Positions 30,599 to 36,555 of a stretch of 36,798 bases of DNA are shown here, piece after piece. The stretch comes from a virus: IMG/VR virus record IMGVR_UViG_3300042731_002971, positions 1-36,798 of that record; one strand, given 5' to 3'. Made by a program: the position numbers and the translations under genes. A model generated the notes under the pieces. That model did no database searches. It was not told the DNA's origin and saw only the letters and a program-made list of their open reading frames with translations. Position 1 is the first letter of the stretch. Each line of letters begins with the position of its first letter.

Positions 30599-31042
30599 TT
30601 ACAATACCTCTCGTTGCCATCTGATCTTCTCTTGAAGAGGGTGCTTATCTAATCTGGGGCGGGATGGACATGACCAAGAACCACCACCCGCCGCACCAAC
30701 CTCTCTGTATCCTGACGCCCTAAGAGAAGCGCCGCCCTCAGACTTAAGGGTATACGTTACTAGGCGCTTATACCCCAAAGCCCTACATGCCCTCCAGGCC
30801 GCCCCGTAAAGCATGGAGCAGGCGTTTTTGGCCCCATCCAAGGCGCACATCCTAGTAACTTCTGCCGTGTACCCATCCTCCAACATTCTCGAAACTGGCC
30901 TGCCAATAATGGCAACGGCCACAACGCCCCCGCCATCTGAAACAGCCACGGCAAACAGGCCGCATAACGGTGGCTTGTGGTGCCGATGGTGCTTGTCCAC
31001 AAAAGCCTTTGCCGCTTTAATGCTAATCGGTGTCAGTTCCAT
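30599..31042 (-). CDS. XF1762-type GNAT-like protein, 147 aa
   Basis: The sequence strongly recalls the XF1762-type phage/prophage family: a start ISIKAAKAFVDKHHRHHKPP, then VAVSDGGGVVAVAIIGRPVS, TRMCALDGAKNACSMLYGAAWRACRALG, LVTYTLKSEGGASLRASG, and an end GSWSCPSRPRLDKHPLQEK. The fold is GNAT-like (acyl-CoA transferase). The substrate is unknown. A DNA- or tRNA-modifying activity in the manner of Mu Mom has been suggested for GNAT-like phage proteins, but that is inference here. Overlaps the upstream gene by 20 bases. Confidence 0.75.
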   Translation of the reverse strand: MELTPISIKAAKAFVDKHHRHHKPPLCGLFAVAVSDGGGVVAVAIIGRPVSRMLEDGYTAEVTRMCALDGAKNACSMLYGAAWRACRALGYKRLVTYTLKSEGGASLRASGYREVGAAGGGSWSCPSRPRLDKHPLQEKIRWQREVL

Positions 31043-31463
31043 TTCTACTCGGCATTACAACACCGCTTGAGAGTCGTTTCAAGGCTTTTTCCTTCCATTC
31101 TGGGTGCTCGTTCCAGACCATCTGTAAAAGCTCGATAGCGGATTCCTGGTACTCCTCTAGGCTGGTTTCCTGGTCCCCCTCTAGCCGCTGGATCTTCCTG
31201 CCCTTCTGAATCAGCTCGATTAGCTCTTCTTGAGAGTCTACACCTAGGGAGTTGTAGAGATTGACCTGGATCATCTGCTGCTGGCCGATGACTCCGGCGG
31301 CCTCGAGCCACTTGGAAAGCACCCACGGCTCGCCGCGCTCCAAGGCTTCGGAGAGCTTCTGAATCGCCTTCTCCCGGTTGCCGTCTACGAACTGCCTTTT
31401 CAGCTCTGCTGGGGCAGTGTGCAGGGCAATGGAACGGTTCTTCTTAAGGGTGCTCAACTTCAT
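31023..31463 (-). CDS. Helical protein, small-terminase candidate, 146 aa
   Basis: AAGGACTTAAC precedes ATG 31463. Helical repeats (ALHTAPAELKRQFVDGNREK; EALERGEPWVLSKWLEAAG) resemble the oligomerisation region of some small terminase subunits, where GxxxA..WLxxxG follows a DNA-binding part. A clear HTH is not visible. Located upstream of terL. An acidic and glutamine-rich C-terminal half. Tentative. Confidence 0.55.
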   Translation of the reverse strand: MKLSTLKKNRSIALHTAPAELKRQFVDGNREKAIQKLSEALERGEPWVLSKWLEAAGVIGQQQMIQVNLYNSLGVDSQEELIELIQKGRKIQRLEGDQETSLEEYQESAIELLQMVWNEHPEWKEKALKRLSSGVVMPSRNGTDTD

Positions 31464-31487
31464 GTTAAGTCCTTGATGCGCGCGTCC

Positions 31488-31883
31488 TTAGGAATTGGGG
31501 GCTTCTAGGGCGTCTACAGAGTCAGCGAGGCGTCGAGATTCTTCCGTGAATCCTGCCGCCATCAACGCTGAGCGCTTTCTCCAGGCCCTCGCAGCCGCCT
31601 CCAATTCCTTCAGCTTTTCCTCGCGGTTGAGGGCTCCACAGATCATGTTACAAACCTCCTCGAAGCCGCCCCCAGATACTTCGTTCAGGCTGACAACTGG
31701 ATAGCCTTTATGCGTGTCGCGAAACTCGCCATCGCCAGTCACCTGCCATCGCTCCCCCTTCCACTTGGCGTGGGCGGCCTTCATCTTTTGCCATGCGTTT
31801 TCAGATACTCCAGGGAGATAGGACGATGCGCTAGAAAAGACCTCGTTAACTGCCTCAATCAGTTCCTTCTCTTCTGGTGTCAT
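31488..31883 (-). CDS. Hypothetical protein, 131 aa
   Basis: GGAGGA precedes ATG 31883, which overlaps the previous stop (ATGA). A polar helical start (PEEKELIEAVNEVFSSASSY), an aromatic middle (ERWQVTGDGEFRDTHKGYPVV), one pair of cysteines near the middle, and a coiled-coil end (LKELEAAARAWRKRSALMAA). Family unknown. Confidence 0.55.
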   Translation of the reverse strand: MTPEEKELIEAVNEVFSSASSYLPGVSENAWQKMKAAHAKWKGERWQVTGDGEFRDTHKGYPVVSLNEVSGGGFEEVCNMICGALNREEKLKELEAAARAWRKRSALMAAGFTEESRRLADSVDALEAPNS

Positions 31884-32122
31884 TTGTCCTCCATCCATTG
31901 CTTGAGCTTGTCCAGGCTGATGCGAAATCCGCTGCCGAATCCGAAGTGGTTCTTGGCTGCCCCGATGCCCAAGTATCCGTCTTTGATGCACAGACAAAAG
32001 GAGCCGGAGAGCGTGCGGGTGGTGAGCACTTTTTCAGGCTTCCCTCCCATCAGGCGGGAGATGCGGAACCCATCGAGGAACTGGACCTCTTCCTGATCCA
32101 TTTTGAGGGCTGGTTTCTTCAC
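31880..32122 (-). CDS. Hypothetical protein, 80 aa
   Basis: GTG 32122 overlaps the preceding stop (GTGA). Beta-type sequence (VLTTRTLSGSFCLCIKDGYLGIG, FGFGSGFRISLDKLKQWMEDK) in which an N-terminal FRISRL stretch is partly repeated as FRISLD. No family recognised. Possibly a small DNA-associated or chaperone-type fold. Confidence 0.5.
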   Translation of the reverse strand: MKKPALKMDQEEVQFLDGFRISRLMGGKPEKVLTTRTLSGSFCLCIKDGYLGIGAAKNHFGFGSGFRISLDKLKQWMEDK

Positions 32123-32370
32123 TTCCTCACCACCTGATAGACCGGGGCTTCCTTGCGCTTGCCGTCAATCCCGATGATCTTTCTCGGGCCGGCGTGGCGC
32201 ACCTTTCCTTCCTTGATGAGTCGTCGGATTTTAAGCCTGGTTGTTGCCATCGAGGTGCCCCATAGTTCCGATGCCTCGTCGGTCGTAAAGCCTCGCGGGC
32301 CTTCGTCGTACTCCATCTCGATCCTGGCGAGTTCGGCCAGCACCTCGTCTGCGGTGATCTTCTTAGGCAT
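32119..32370 (-). CDS. Winged helix-turn-helix protein, 83 aa
   Basis: A helix (ADEVLAELARIEMEY), then GFTTDEASELWGTSMATTRLKIRRLIKEGKV, a standard HTH with recognition helix about 45-60, and a wing (VRHAGPRKIIGIDGKRKEAPVYQVV). It would bind DNA as a small regulator in the minus block. ATGCCTAA overlap with the phosphoesterase gene. Confidence 0.72.
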   Translation of the reverse strand: MPKKITADEVLAELARIEMEYDEGPRGFTTDEASELWGTSMATTRLKIRRLIKEGKVRHAGPRKIIGIDGKRKEAPVYQVVRK

Positions 32371-33190
32371 AGTTCTCCACCTGTGGCCTTTCAACCGTCC
32401 ACACTCGCTCTCTCGTGTATAGTTCTTCATCACCGACGCGAATCATCACTCCGCCAAACTGGGGCTGAGAAAGCCTGCCCCCACCCTTGAAAACGTGGGG
32501 CGTTTTTAGTTGCCACCCAGGCGTGGTTGTGGAGATATGCATTCCCTTTTCGCCGTACTGTTTCCAATGCCCGAACCTGTGGCGATGAGATCGGACCACA
32601 ACTTGCGCCGCTCCCCTTCCCCAACGACCAGATTCTACGTAGTTCTCTACCATTTCCTTCCCAACTGCTGTGGCCTCATACGCGCTCGAGCCCGTGACGC
32701 CAATGTGATGAGTGAAGTGTATGAGATGGCCATGAAGGTTAATCCACAGTTCCCACCTGGCGTGGTCCCCCTCCTTGTTCGGGATTGCCCCTAAGAGCTT
32801 GGCCAGCTTCTCTTCATCCTCTCCAGACTGCCCGACGTGGGCCTCGGTGCCGCGGACATGATAGTAGGCTGCGGCCCCCTCGACTACGGGCATTAGGGCG
32901 TCATAGGCGATGTTCGTCTGGTCGTAGAGGTTGTGCGAAATCTGAGTGGTCGAGCGGTGATGTACGCCGTCGATTGCGTCTCCGTTGTGGACCACGATGT
33001 AGGGCTCTCCTCGTGTGACTTTTGGCACCCAATCGCCCCAAAACTCCTTCCAGAATGAAGCGACTTTCTTTTGCAAAGTCGATGGAGTGTAGGTGCCTCC
33101 GCCATCCAGTTTCACCGTCTTCGTGCATAGCCCGAGGCGGCAGCCGCAGTGGGTGTCGGAGATCACAATGATGTTACGCGGATGGTCCAT
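32363..33190 (-). CDS. Calcineurin-like metallophosphoesterase, 275 aa
   Basis: Metal-ligand motifs in order: SDTH (11-14), HNGDAID (68-74), RGTEAH (113-118, in place of GNHE), HFTHH (158-162) and RSHRHRFG (200-207, in place of GHTH). The set is complete for a two-metal enzyme, so it should hydrolyse phosphate esters of nucleotides or nucleic acid. Phage homologues act on DNA or nucleotides; substrate unknown. Between small genes in the accessory part. Confidence 0.82.
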   Translation of the reverse strand: MDHPRNIIVISDTHCGCRLGLCTKTVKLDGGGTYTPSTLQKKVASFWKEFWGDWVPKVTRGEPYIVVHNGDAIDGVHHRSTTQISHNLYDQTNIAYDALMPVVEGAAAYYHVRGTEAHVGQSGEDEEKLAKLLGAIPNKEGDHARWELWINLHGHLIHFTHHIGVTGSSAYEATAVGKEMVENYVESGRWGRGAAQVVVRSHRHRFGHWKQYGEKGMHISTTTPGWQLKTPHVFKGGGRLSQPQFGGVMIRVGDEELYTRERVWTVERPQVENYA

Positions 33191-33428
33191 GATCTATCCG
33201 CTTCGTGATACATCGCTTGACCGCCTTGAAGGCGGAGAACTCCCGATTGTGAATATCGTATGAATATTCGATAACTACGTGGTTTTCACTGTCGGATAGA
33301 CAGGCCCCGCGCCATCTAATCATGTGGGGTTGATCATCGGTGAGGTCGTGCGATCCCTCGTCCTCATCGTCCATGTTGGAGTGATCCATAACCTCAATGG
33401 TGTATAGGTTCCCAACCTTGAACTTCAT
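33174..33428 (-). CDS. Hypothetical protein, 84 aa
   Basis: ATG 33428 overlaps the stop of the 35-residue gene (TGATG). Short beta fold (KFKVGNLYTIEVMDHS), an acidic loop (NMDDEDEGSHDLTDDQP), then VVIEYSYDIHNREFSAFKAVKR. Family unknown. The 3' end overlaps the phosphoesterase gene start by 17 bases. Confidence 0.55.
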   Translation of the reverse strand: MKFKVGNLYTIEVMDHSNMDDEDEGSHDLTDDQPHMIRWRGACLSDSENHVVIEYSYDIHNREFSAFKAVKRCITKRIDHGPSA

Positions 33429-33535
33429 CAATATTCCTCGTCAACCTCTGCGAGTTCTGGCCCTTGCCCAGTCAACGACTCCCAGGGCATTTCGCACTCA
33501 AAAGACGAGTCATAGTAGAATCTCTGCATCATCAT
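33428..33535 (-). CDS. Small acidic protein, 35 aa
   Basis: Starts with three ATG codons (33535, 33532, 33529); the first overlaps the upstream stop (ATGA). Acidic, with RFYYDSSFECEMPWESL and an EVDEEY end. Function unknown. Joins two coupled genes in one chain. Confidence 0.5.
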   Translation of the reverse strand: MMMQRFYYDSSFECEMPWESLTGQGPELAEVDEEY

Positions 33536-33624
33536 CCCCTGAACAGGTAATTGAGGCCCAAACAGGCCGAGAACAGCACCAAGCAAAACCAGAAATTAGC
33601 GTCTTTCTTGATCTCTTTCCACAT
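33532..33624 (-). CDS. Single-helix membrane peptide, 30 aa
   Basis: AGAGGG precedes ATG 33624, which lies 29 bases inside the gene before it. A basic N-terminus (WKEIKKD) is followed by one hydrophobic helix (NFWFCLVLFSACLGLNYLF). ATGA overlap with the next gene shows it belongs to the coupled chain. Possible regulator or toxin-like membrane peptide; unassigned. Confidence 0.55.
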   Translation of the reverse strand: MWKEIKKDANFWFCLVLFSACLGLNYLFRG

Positions 33625-33937
33625 CCCTCTGCCTCGCTAGTTTGGCCTCGGACTCGGCCTCGCTGTCGCGGAGCTTCTCCATTACGCCTTCAAGGCATAG
33701 CGCCGCAATTATCTTTCCTTTTCTGATTGGTCCAGCCGGCTCGTCCTCGAATGGGGCGCGAAGGTCTGCGTAGTATGCACACTCAAATTGGGCCCGCTGG
33801 TAGGCGTCAAGCTTGGCTTGGTGGGCTGATTGTTTGGCGATCCGCTCAACATCTTCGGCCACCAAATCCATATCGACCTCGATATGCATGGTCGGCCACT
33901 TGCTTTCCAACACGGCCTTGATCTCGTCTCTCGTCAT
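33596..33937 (-). CDS. Hypothetical helical protein, 113 aa
   Basis: ATG 33937 overlaps the previous stop (ATGA). Charged helices throughout (EDVERIAKQSAHQAKLDAYQ; RDSEAESEAKLARQRDVERD) around a short central part (KGKIIAALCLEGV). A coiled-coil structural or adaptor protein; no family. Confidence 0.55.
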   Translation of the reverse strand: MTRDEIKAVLESKWPTMHIEVDMDLVAEDVERIAKQSAHQAKLDAYQRAQFECAYYADLRAPFEDEPAGPIRKGKIIAALCLEGVMEKLRDSEAESEAKLARQRDVERDQERR

Positions 33938-34482
33938 TTTGTTAGTCCCTCGCTGTCGCGGATGCGCTGGATGGCGATGCGGCATTTCTTGACGGCGAAG
34001 TCAAACGCATCCGGCGCGAAATCGAACGCCTCCGGCGGAGGTGATATATCACCATCGTTGAAGCTTCCGCGCACCCCATCGCACACCTCCATCGCCTCGG
34101 TGAGGGCTTCGCGGCGGGCTTTCCGCACCGCGCCTTCGAGGGCAGTAATGAGCCGATCTTGTTCGTCGATTGTTGATTGCCACTCGGTTCGGCCTGGATC
34201 TCTTATCAATGCATTGGCCACTTCAGGCAGCGGCCGGTCGTTGATGAGTTCTCCGGCAGCCCAGTTGATGCGCTCCCGCAGCCGCTCGATCTCCGCACGG
34301 GCGTCGCGGAGGTCTAGCAGTACGTCAAGGCAGTCCTGAATGTACCTAAGGTATTCGGCATTAACCGCGCGGGTTCCCGGGTCTTTGTTGGCATCATCGA
34401 AGTCCTTTTGCGTCTCTAGCTCATATTCTGCGATGCCATTTCGCAGCCGTTCGTCACTCACCCTCTGCTTGCTATCGGTCAT
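33934..34482 (-). CDS. Coiled-coil protein, 182 aa
   Basis: GAGGAGCC precedes ATG 34482. A long coiled coil (about 25-75, VNAEYLRYIQDCLDVLLDL; RDARAEIERLRERINWAAG), a middle helix and a C-terminal segment with a short internal repeat (EAFDFAPDAFDFAVKK). Similar in style to hypothetical phage proteins that carry DUF-type coiled coils. Unassigned. Confidence 0.6.
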   Translation of the reverse strand: MTDSKQRVSDERLRNGIAEYELETQKDFDDANKDPGTRAVNAEYLRYIQDCLDVLLDLRDARAEIERLRERINWAAGELINDRPLPEVANALIRDPGRTEWQSTIDEQDRLITALEGAVRKARREALTEAMEVCDGVRGSFNDGDISPPPEAFDFAPDAFDFAVKKCRIAIQRIRDSEGLTK

Positions 34483-34488
34483 GGCTCC

Positions 34489-34593
34489 TCACTTGCTGAG
34501 TGCGCGGGCCGGACTCGACACCGACTTCCGCGGTACCTCGGCGGGCGGGGCGCTAACTTTCAGACGCCCGATCAGTTCCGGTCGCCACTTCAG
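34489..34593 (-). CDS. Possible CTG-started basic protein, 34 aa
   Basis: An open frame with protein-like composition (MKWRPELIGRLKVSAPPAEV if CTG is read as Met) has GGGAGG nine bases upstream of CTG 34593 and no ATG/GTG/TTG start. It ends at the ribosome site of the downstream gene. It may be real, or a by-product of GC-rich DNA. It lies inside the loop of a long inverted repeat. Confidence 0.3.
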   Translation of the reverse strand: MKWRPELIGRLKVSAPPAEVPRKSVSSPARALSK

Positions 34594-34647
34594 GTTTTTA
34601 GTCCTCCCGGCTCACCCTGCGTGTCCTTCCACGCCGCCGCGCACTCA
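34497..34647. repeat. Long inverted repeat, 11-base arms
   Basis: TGAGTGCGCGG (34497-34507) pairs perfectly with CCGCGCACTCA (34637-34647) around about 129 bases. A smaller hairpin GCGTG-TCCTTC-CACGC lies at 34619-34634. Nothing in it looks like a terminator. Confidence 0.6.
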
Positions 34648-34708
34648 CTAGTTCATTTTTCTTTACTATCCCCATCCGTTATTAAAGCTTCGGGCCGTTT
34701 CGTTTAAT

Positions 34709-34782
34709 AGCGCCCCGTTGCCCTGCTTGGGCCACGATCAAGAGGCAGACAGGGCTGATTCCTCCTTGGAATCCGGGGCGCT
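34709..34782 (-). ncRNA. Candidate three-way-junction RNA, about 74 bases
   Basis: Outer stem AGCGCCCCG/CGGGGCGCT (9 perfect pairs). Inside are two perfect hairpins: GCCCTG 34720-34725 with CAGGGC 34750-34755, and GATTCC-TCCTT-GGAATC 34757-34773. On the minus strand the second hairpin's loop plus stem edge reads AAGGAGG, a full ribosome site without a usable start. The fold is compact and tRNA-sized but lacks tRNA-conserved bases. A further arm pair CGTTATTAAA/TTTAATAGCG flanks it at 34677-34712. Confidence 0.45.
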
Positions 34783-34787
34783 TTCCT

Positions 34788-35030
34788 TTATCGGAATACC
34801 CACCAGAGCAGGTTCACGCCACCGCGATAGTTGCGGCATATCCACTCGTAAAACGTTTCCTCGGCCTCGCCACCAATGCCGCCACTGTCTGGGGTATCGG
34901 GGCTCAGCTCAACAGAAACGGGCGCTGTGGGCATTTCTGTGGCCTTCTCGGCTCCGAACACTGGCAGGGCTAGAAATGCCAGCAGGAGGGCCGTGAGGCA
35001 TCCTGATGCGATTCTTGACATTTGGGTCAC
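34788..35030 (-). CDS. Exported small protein, 80 aa
   Basis: GTG 35030 overlaps the previous stop (GTGA). Hydrophobic signal segment (about 10-26) with cleavage near VFG-AE; mature part acidic with SPDTPDSGGIGGEAEE and an aromatic end (WICRNYRGGVNLLWWVF). The paired gene upstream also encodes an exported protein. Possible spanin-like pair, not proven. Confidence 0.6.
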   Translation of the reverse strand: MTQMSRIASGCLTALLLAFLALPVFGAEKATEMPTAPVSVELSPDTPDSGGIGGEAEETFYEWICRNYRGGVNLLWWVFR

Positions 35031-35239
35031 TCCGATTTGGCAAAGTTGCCGTCGGTGTCATCAGACCAGCGGAAGACTTTGGCCCACCCGTTGCCAGGGT
35101 CGATGTGGCCGCCAGGTGGTGCTCCTGGGGGCGGCAAGGGGGTACCGCCGGGGGGCTTCTTTGAGCCTTCTACTGCAAATCCGAACACCTCACCAAAAAT
35201 CAGCCATACGCAGATCGAAACAGCCAGAACGTTTCTCAT
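35027..35239 (-). CDS. Exported Pro-rich protein, 70 aa
   Basis: AGGAGGAACC precedes ATG 35239. Signal peptide (LAVSICVWLIFGEVFG) and a Gly/Pro-rich segment (KKPPGGTPLPPPGAPPGG) that should be extended and span the periplasm, then a short globular tail. Coupled to a second exported protein by GTGA. Role in the envelope likely; no family. Confidence 0.6.
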   Translation of the reverse strand: MRNVLAVSICVWLIFGEVFGFAVEGSKKPPGGTPLPPPGAPPGGHIDPGNGWAKVFRWSDDTDGNFAKSE

Positions 35240-35301
35240 CTCGGTTCCTCCTGCTGTCTTTGAGGCGGAGGCCGTCCCTGGCCCCGTGTTCCGTCAGCAC
35301 G

Positions 35302-35385
35302 TTACCGCCTCACTTCCGCCCGCCAGGCTACTGTAACACGTTTGCCGATTTCTGACCGTTGTTTTTTGACCAGGACAGATCGCAA
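35302..35385 (-). CDS. Possible basic peptide, 27 aa
   Basis: TTG 35385 with AAAGGAG about seven bases upstream opens a frame (SVLVKKQRSEIGKRVTVAW) ending TAA 35302. This fills the otherwise empty gap 35240-35416. Composition looks protein-like but a TTG start and short length leave doubt. Confidence 0.3.
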   Translation of the reverse strand: MRSVLVKKQRSEIGKRVTVAWRAEVRR

Positions 35386-35416
35386 CCACCTCTCCTTTCT
35401 GGCTAATTTCTTACCG

Positions 35417-35641
35417 CTACTGGCCTGGCTCGCCGGCGGAATGTCCAAACAACGCTTCTTGGATAGCGCCTGCAACCTGGGAAACGGTCGATTGCTTGAC
35501 CATGAAGGTCTTGGTTACGTTGCCCTTCACGTATCTGCCGCAGTCACAAAGAGTTATGTTAACTCTCACAGAACCAACGCCGTCTTTCGTGTTCTTCTTC
35601 CGGCCATCTCGCACAAATTTGACACTCCGAACTGGAATCAC
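35417..35641 (-). CDS. Hypothetical protein, about 74 aa
   Basis: GTG 35641 has AAGGGG nine bases upstream. A longer frame back to ATG 35818 would overlap the upstream gene by 83 bases, unlike the other genes here. Beta-rich (VIPVRSVKFVRDGRKK; VRVNITLCDCGRYVKGNV) with CDC and a helical end (TVSQVAGAIQEALFG). Resembles a small ssDNA-binding-like or ribbon fold, unproven. Confidence 0.55.
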   Translation of the reverse strand: MIPVRSVKFVRDGRKKNTKDGVGSVRVNITLCDCGRYVKGNVTKTFMVKQSTVSQVAGAIQEALFGHSAGEPGQ

Positions 35642-35654
35642 CTCAACTTCCCCC

Positions 35655-35682
35655 TTGACAGATCTAAAAACGCTGCTAAAAT
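35655..35682 (+). promoter_or_regulatory. Consensus sigma-70 promoter, plus strand
   Basis: TTGACA (35655-35660), 16-base spacer, TAAAAT (35677-35682): five of six at -10 and six of six at -35, one of the best matches in the window. It points rightwards, toward the structured region and, after about 870 bases, the first plus-strand gene. It lies against the minus-strand ribosome site of the 35641 gene. Confidence 0.55.
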
Positions 35683-35700
35683 GCCGTTTAAGGTTGAGCG

Positions 35701-35739
35701 ATGGTGAAGACTCTAAAGTCTGATGAAAGACAGACTTAA
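35701..35739 (+). CDS. Possible 12-residue leader peptide
   Basis: MVKTLKSDERQT, with AAGG eight bases upstream, sits just after the promoter start. Its codons lie in the repeated AAGACT/AAGTCT segment, which can form AAGTCTG/CAGACTT (35716-35722 with 35731-35737) and other stems. A leader ORF before a terminator-like hairpin is the layout of attenuation. The ribosome site is very near the predicted RNA 5' end. Confidence 0.3.
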   Translation: MVKTLKSDERQT

Positions 35740-36092
35740 GAAGACTTTCGAGAGAGTTGCGACCACTCCCCAAGCAACTCTCTCTCTTCTTTCTTTCTTT
35801 GTTCAGATTCTCTTTCAAGGCGGGATTCTTCGATTCTGGTGATGAGAGAATTGAGAAACGCGCCGCGCTGGTTGAGCATTGCGTAAGGCTCGAGGGCCTT
35901 CCTGGCGTGCCACAGGGCTTCGATGATGACCTCCTCTGAGACGTAACGCTTCCTCAGGGCCATCGCCCACTTCATCATAAACTGTTGTCTATCATAGGGG
36001 TAGAGGGCTTTGACCTGAGCCCAGATTCGGTCGGTGGGGGTCTGGATGGGCTCGAGCTGCTGGTCGTTGAGCTTCATCTCTAGCTGATCCAT
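35736..36092 (-). CDS. Hypothetical helical protein, 118 aa
   Basis: First gene of the minus block next to the divergent region. Mostly helical and charged; the core YDRQQFMMKWAMALRKRYVS followed by EEVIIEALWHARKALEPYAM has the feel of replication-associated C-terminal domains, but I cannot name a family. The last codons (LLGEWSQLSRKSS) overlie the plus-strand terminator-like hairpin. Start at ATG 36092 lacks a strong ribosome site. Confidence 0.55.
   Translation of the reverse strand: MDQLEMKLNDQQLEPIQTPTDRIWAQVKALYPYDRQQFMMKWAMALRKRYVSEEVIIEALWHARKALEPYAMLNQRGAFLNSLITRIEESRLERESEQRKKEERELLGEWSQLSRKSS
35750..35801 (+). terminator. Intrinsic-terminator-like hairpin, plus strand
   Basis: GAGAGAGTTGC (35750-35760) pairs perfectly with GCAACTCTCTC (35774-35784) around a 13-base loop, followed by TCTTCTTTCTTTCTTTG. 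That is an 11-base stem and a T-rich tail. With the promoter at 35655 it would define a transcript of about 110 nt. The same bases code the end of the minus-strand gene, so the hairpin might be partly coincidental. Confidence 0.5.
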
Positions 36093-36282
36093 TGGCTGTC
36101 TCGCGTGGAGCGGCCCGCTAGCGTAATCCCCATTCCGCCAGCGGCTTACGGGCCGGGCCGAGTCGCCACCGCTCCCAGATTGTCGGGGTCAGATCCTAGC
36201 CCGGAGTTTAACCGGGTGGCGGTCTCGACCCCGTGTCATGTCACGGTTGTTCGAGATGGTCGCTCCCTGACCCCTAATTGAT

Positions 36283-36351
36283 GAGGCGCAGTCCCGATTC
36301 AACTGTACGGGCTAGCCCCGTTCGCGGACGGTTTCCGTCCAACTGCGCCTC
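36283..36351. ncRNA. Candidate three-way-junction element, 69 bases
   Basis: Outer stem GAGGCGCAGT/ACTGCGCCTC (10 perfect pairs, 36283-36292 with 36342-36351). Inside are ACGGG-CTAGC-CCCGT and GGACGG-TTT-CCGTCC (36326-36340). Architecture parallels the element at 34709-34782. It could act as RNA or as cruciform DNA (origin, recombination or packaging site). Confidence 0.45.
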
Positions 36352-36466
36352 GAAGGGGTGTGGCCCAGAATCGGCAGGAAAGGGAGAACAGAAACCGCCT
36401 CATCCAGGCCAACCCTTCGATGCGAAGTATGCGCCTACGGTTACAGGATTTCAAGCCATTTCTTCG

Positions 36467-36496
36467 CTGAAATTGTCAAGTCTTGAGTTGTTAAAT
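36467..36496 (+). promoter_or_regulatory. Possible plus-strand promoter with TCAAG/CTTGA operator
   Basis: CTGAAA (36467-36472), 18-base spacer, TTAAAT (36491-36496) is a moderate promoter about 60 bases ahead of the first plus gene. In the spacer lies TCAAG-T-CTTGA (36476-36486), a perfect palindrome. Related TTCAAG or CTTGAA units occur at 36451, 36520 and 36549. These could be operator sites for a dimeric regulator. Confidence 0.4.
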
Positions 36497-36555
36497 CGTC
36501 GCAGGGCGGACGGAAAAGGCTTGAAATCTCGGGGCCGAGGGTCGACACTTCAAGC

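Larger units (their letters stand above)
36093..36555. other. Divergent control region, about 460 bases, highly structured
   Basis: No convincing gene on either strand. Perfect or near-perfect inverted repeats include CGCCACC/GGTGGCG with CGAG/CTCG (36159-36227), CGGGGTC/GACCCCG (36184-36190 with 36227-36233), CCGTG-TCATGT-CACGG (36231-36246), CTTCG-ATG-CGAAG (36415-36427), and GATTTCAAGCC/GGCTTGAAATC (36447-36457 with 36518-36528). An origin, packaging signal or noncoding RNA set is plausible; the region separates the two transcription blocks. Confidence 0.6.

Noticed and set aside
34709-34782. tRNA gene
   Set aside because: A 7-base acceptor-like stem and a 5+7 arm can be drawn, but the T-loop and D-loop consensus bases, anticodon stem and CCA context are missing.
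35417-35818. 133-codon version of the gene ending at 35417
   Set aside because: It would overlap the upstream gene by 83 bases and its first 59 residues look like low-complexity antisense sequence; GTG 35641 has a good ribosome site.
36283-36351. tRNA gene
   Set aside because: The length and outer stem fit, but there is no anticodon arm of 5+7 and no T-loop consensus.
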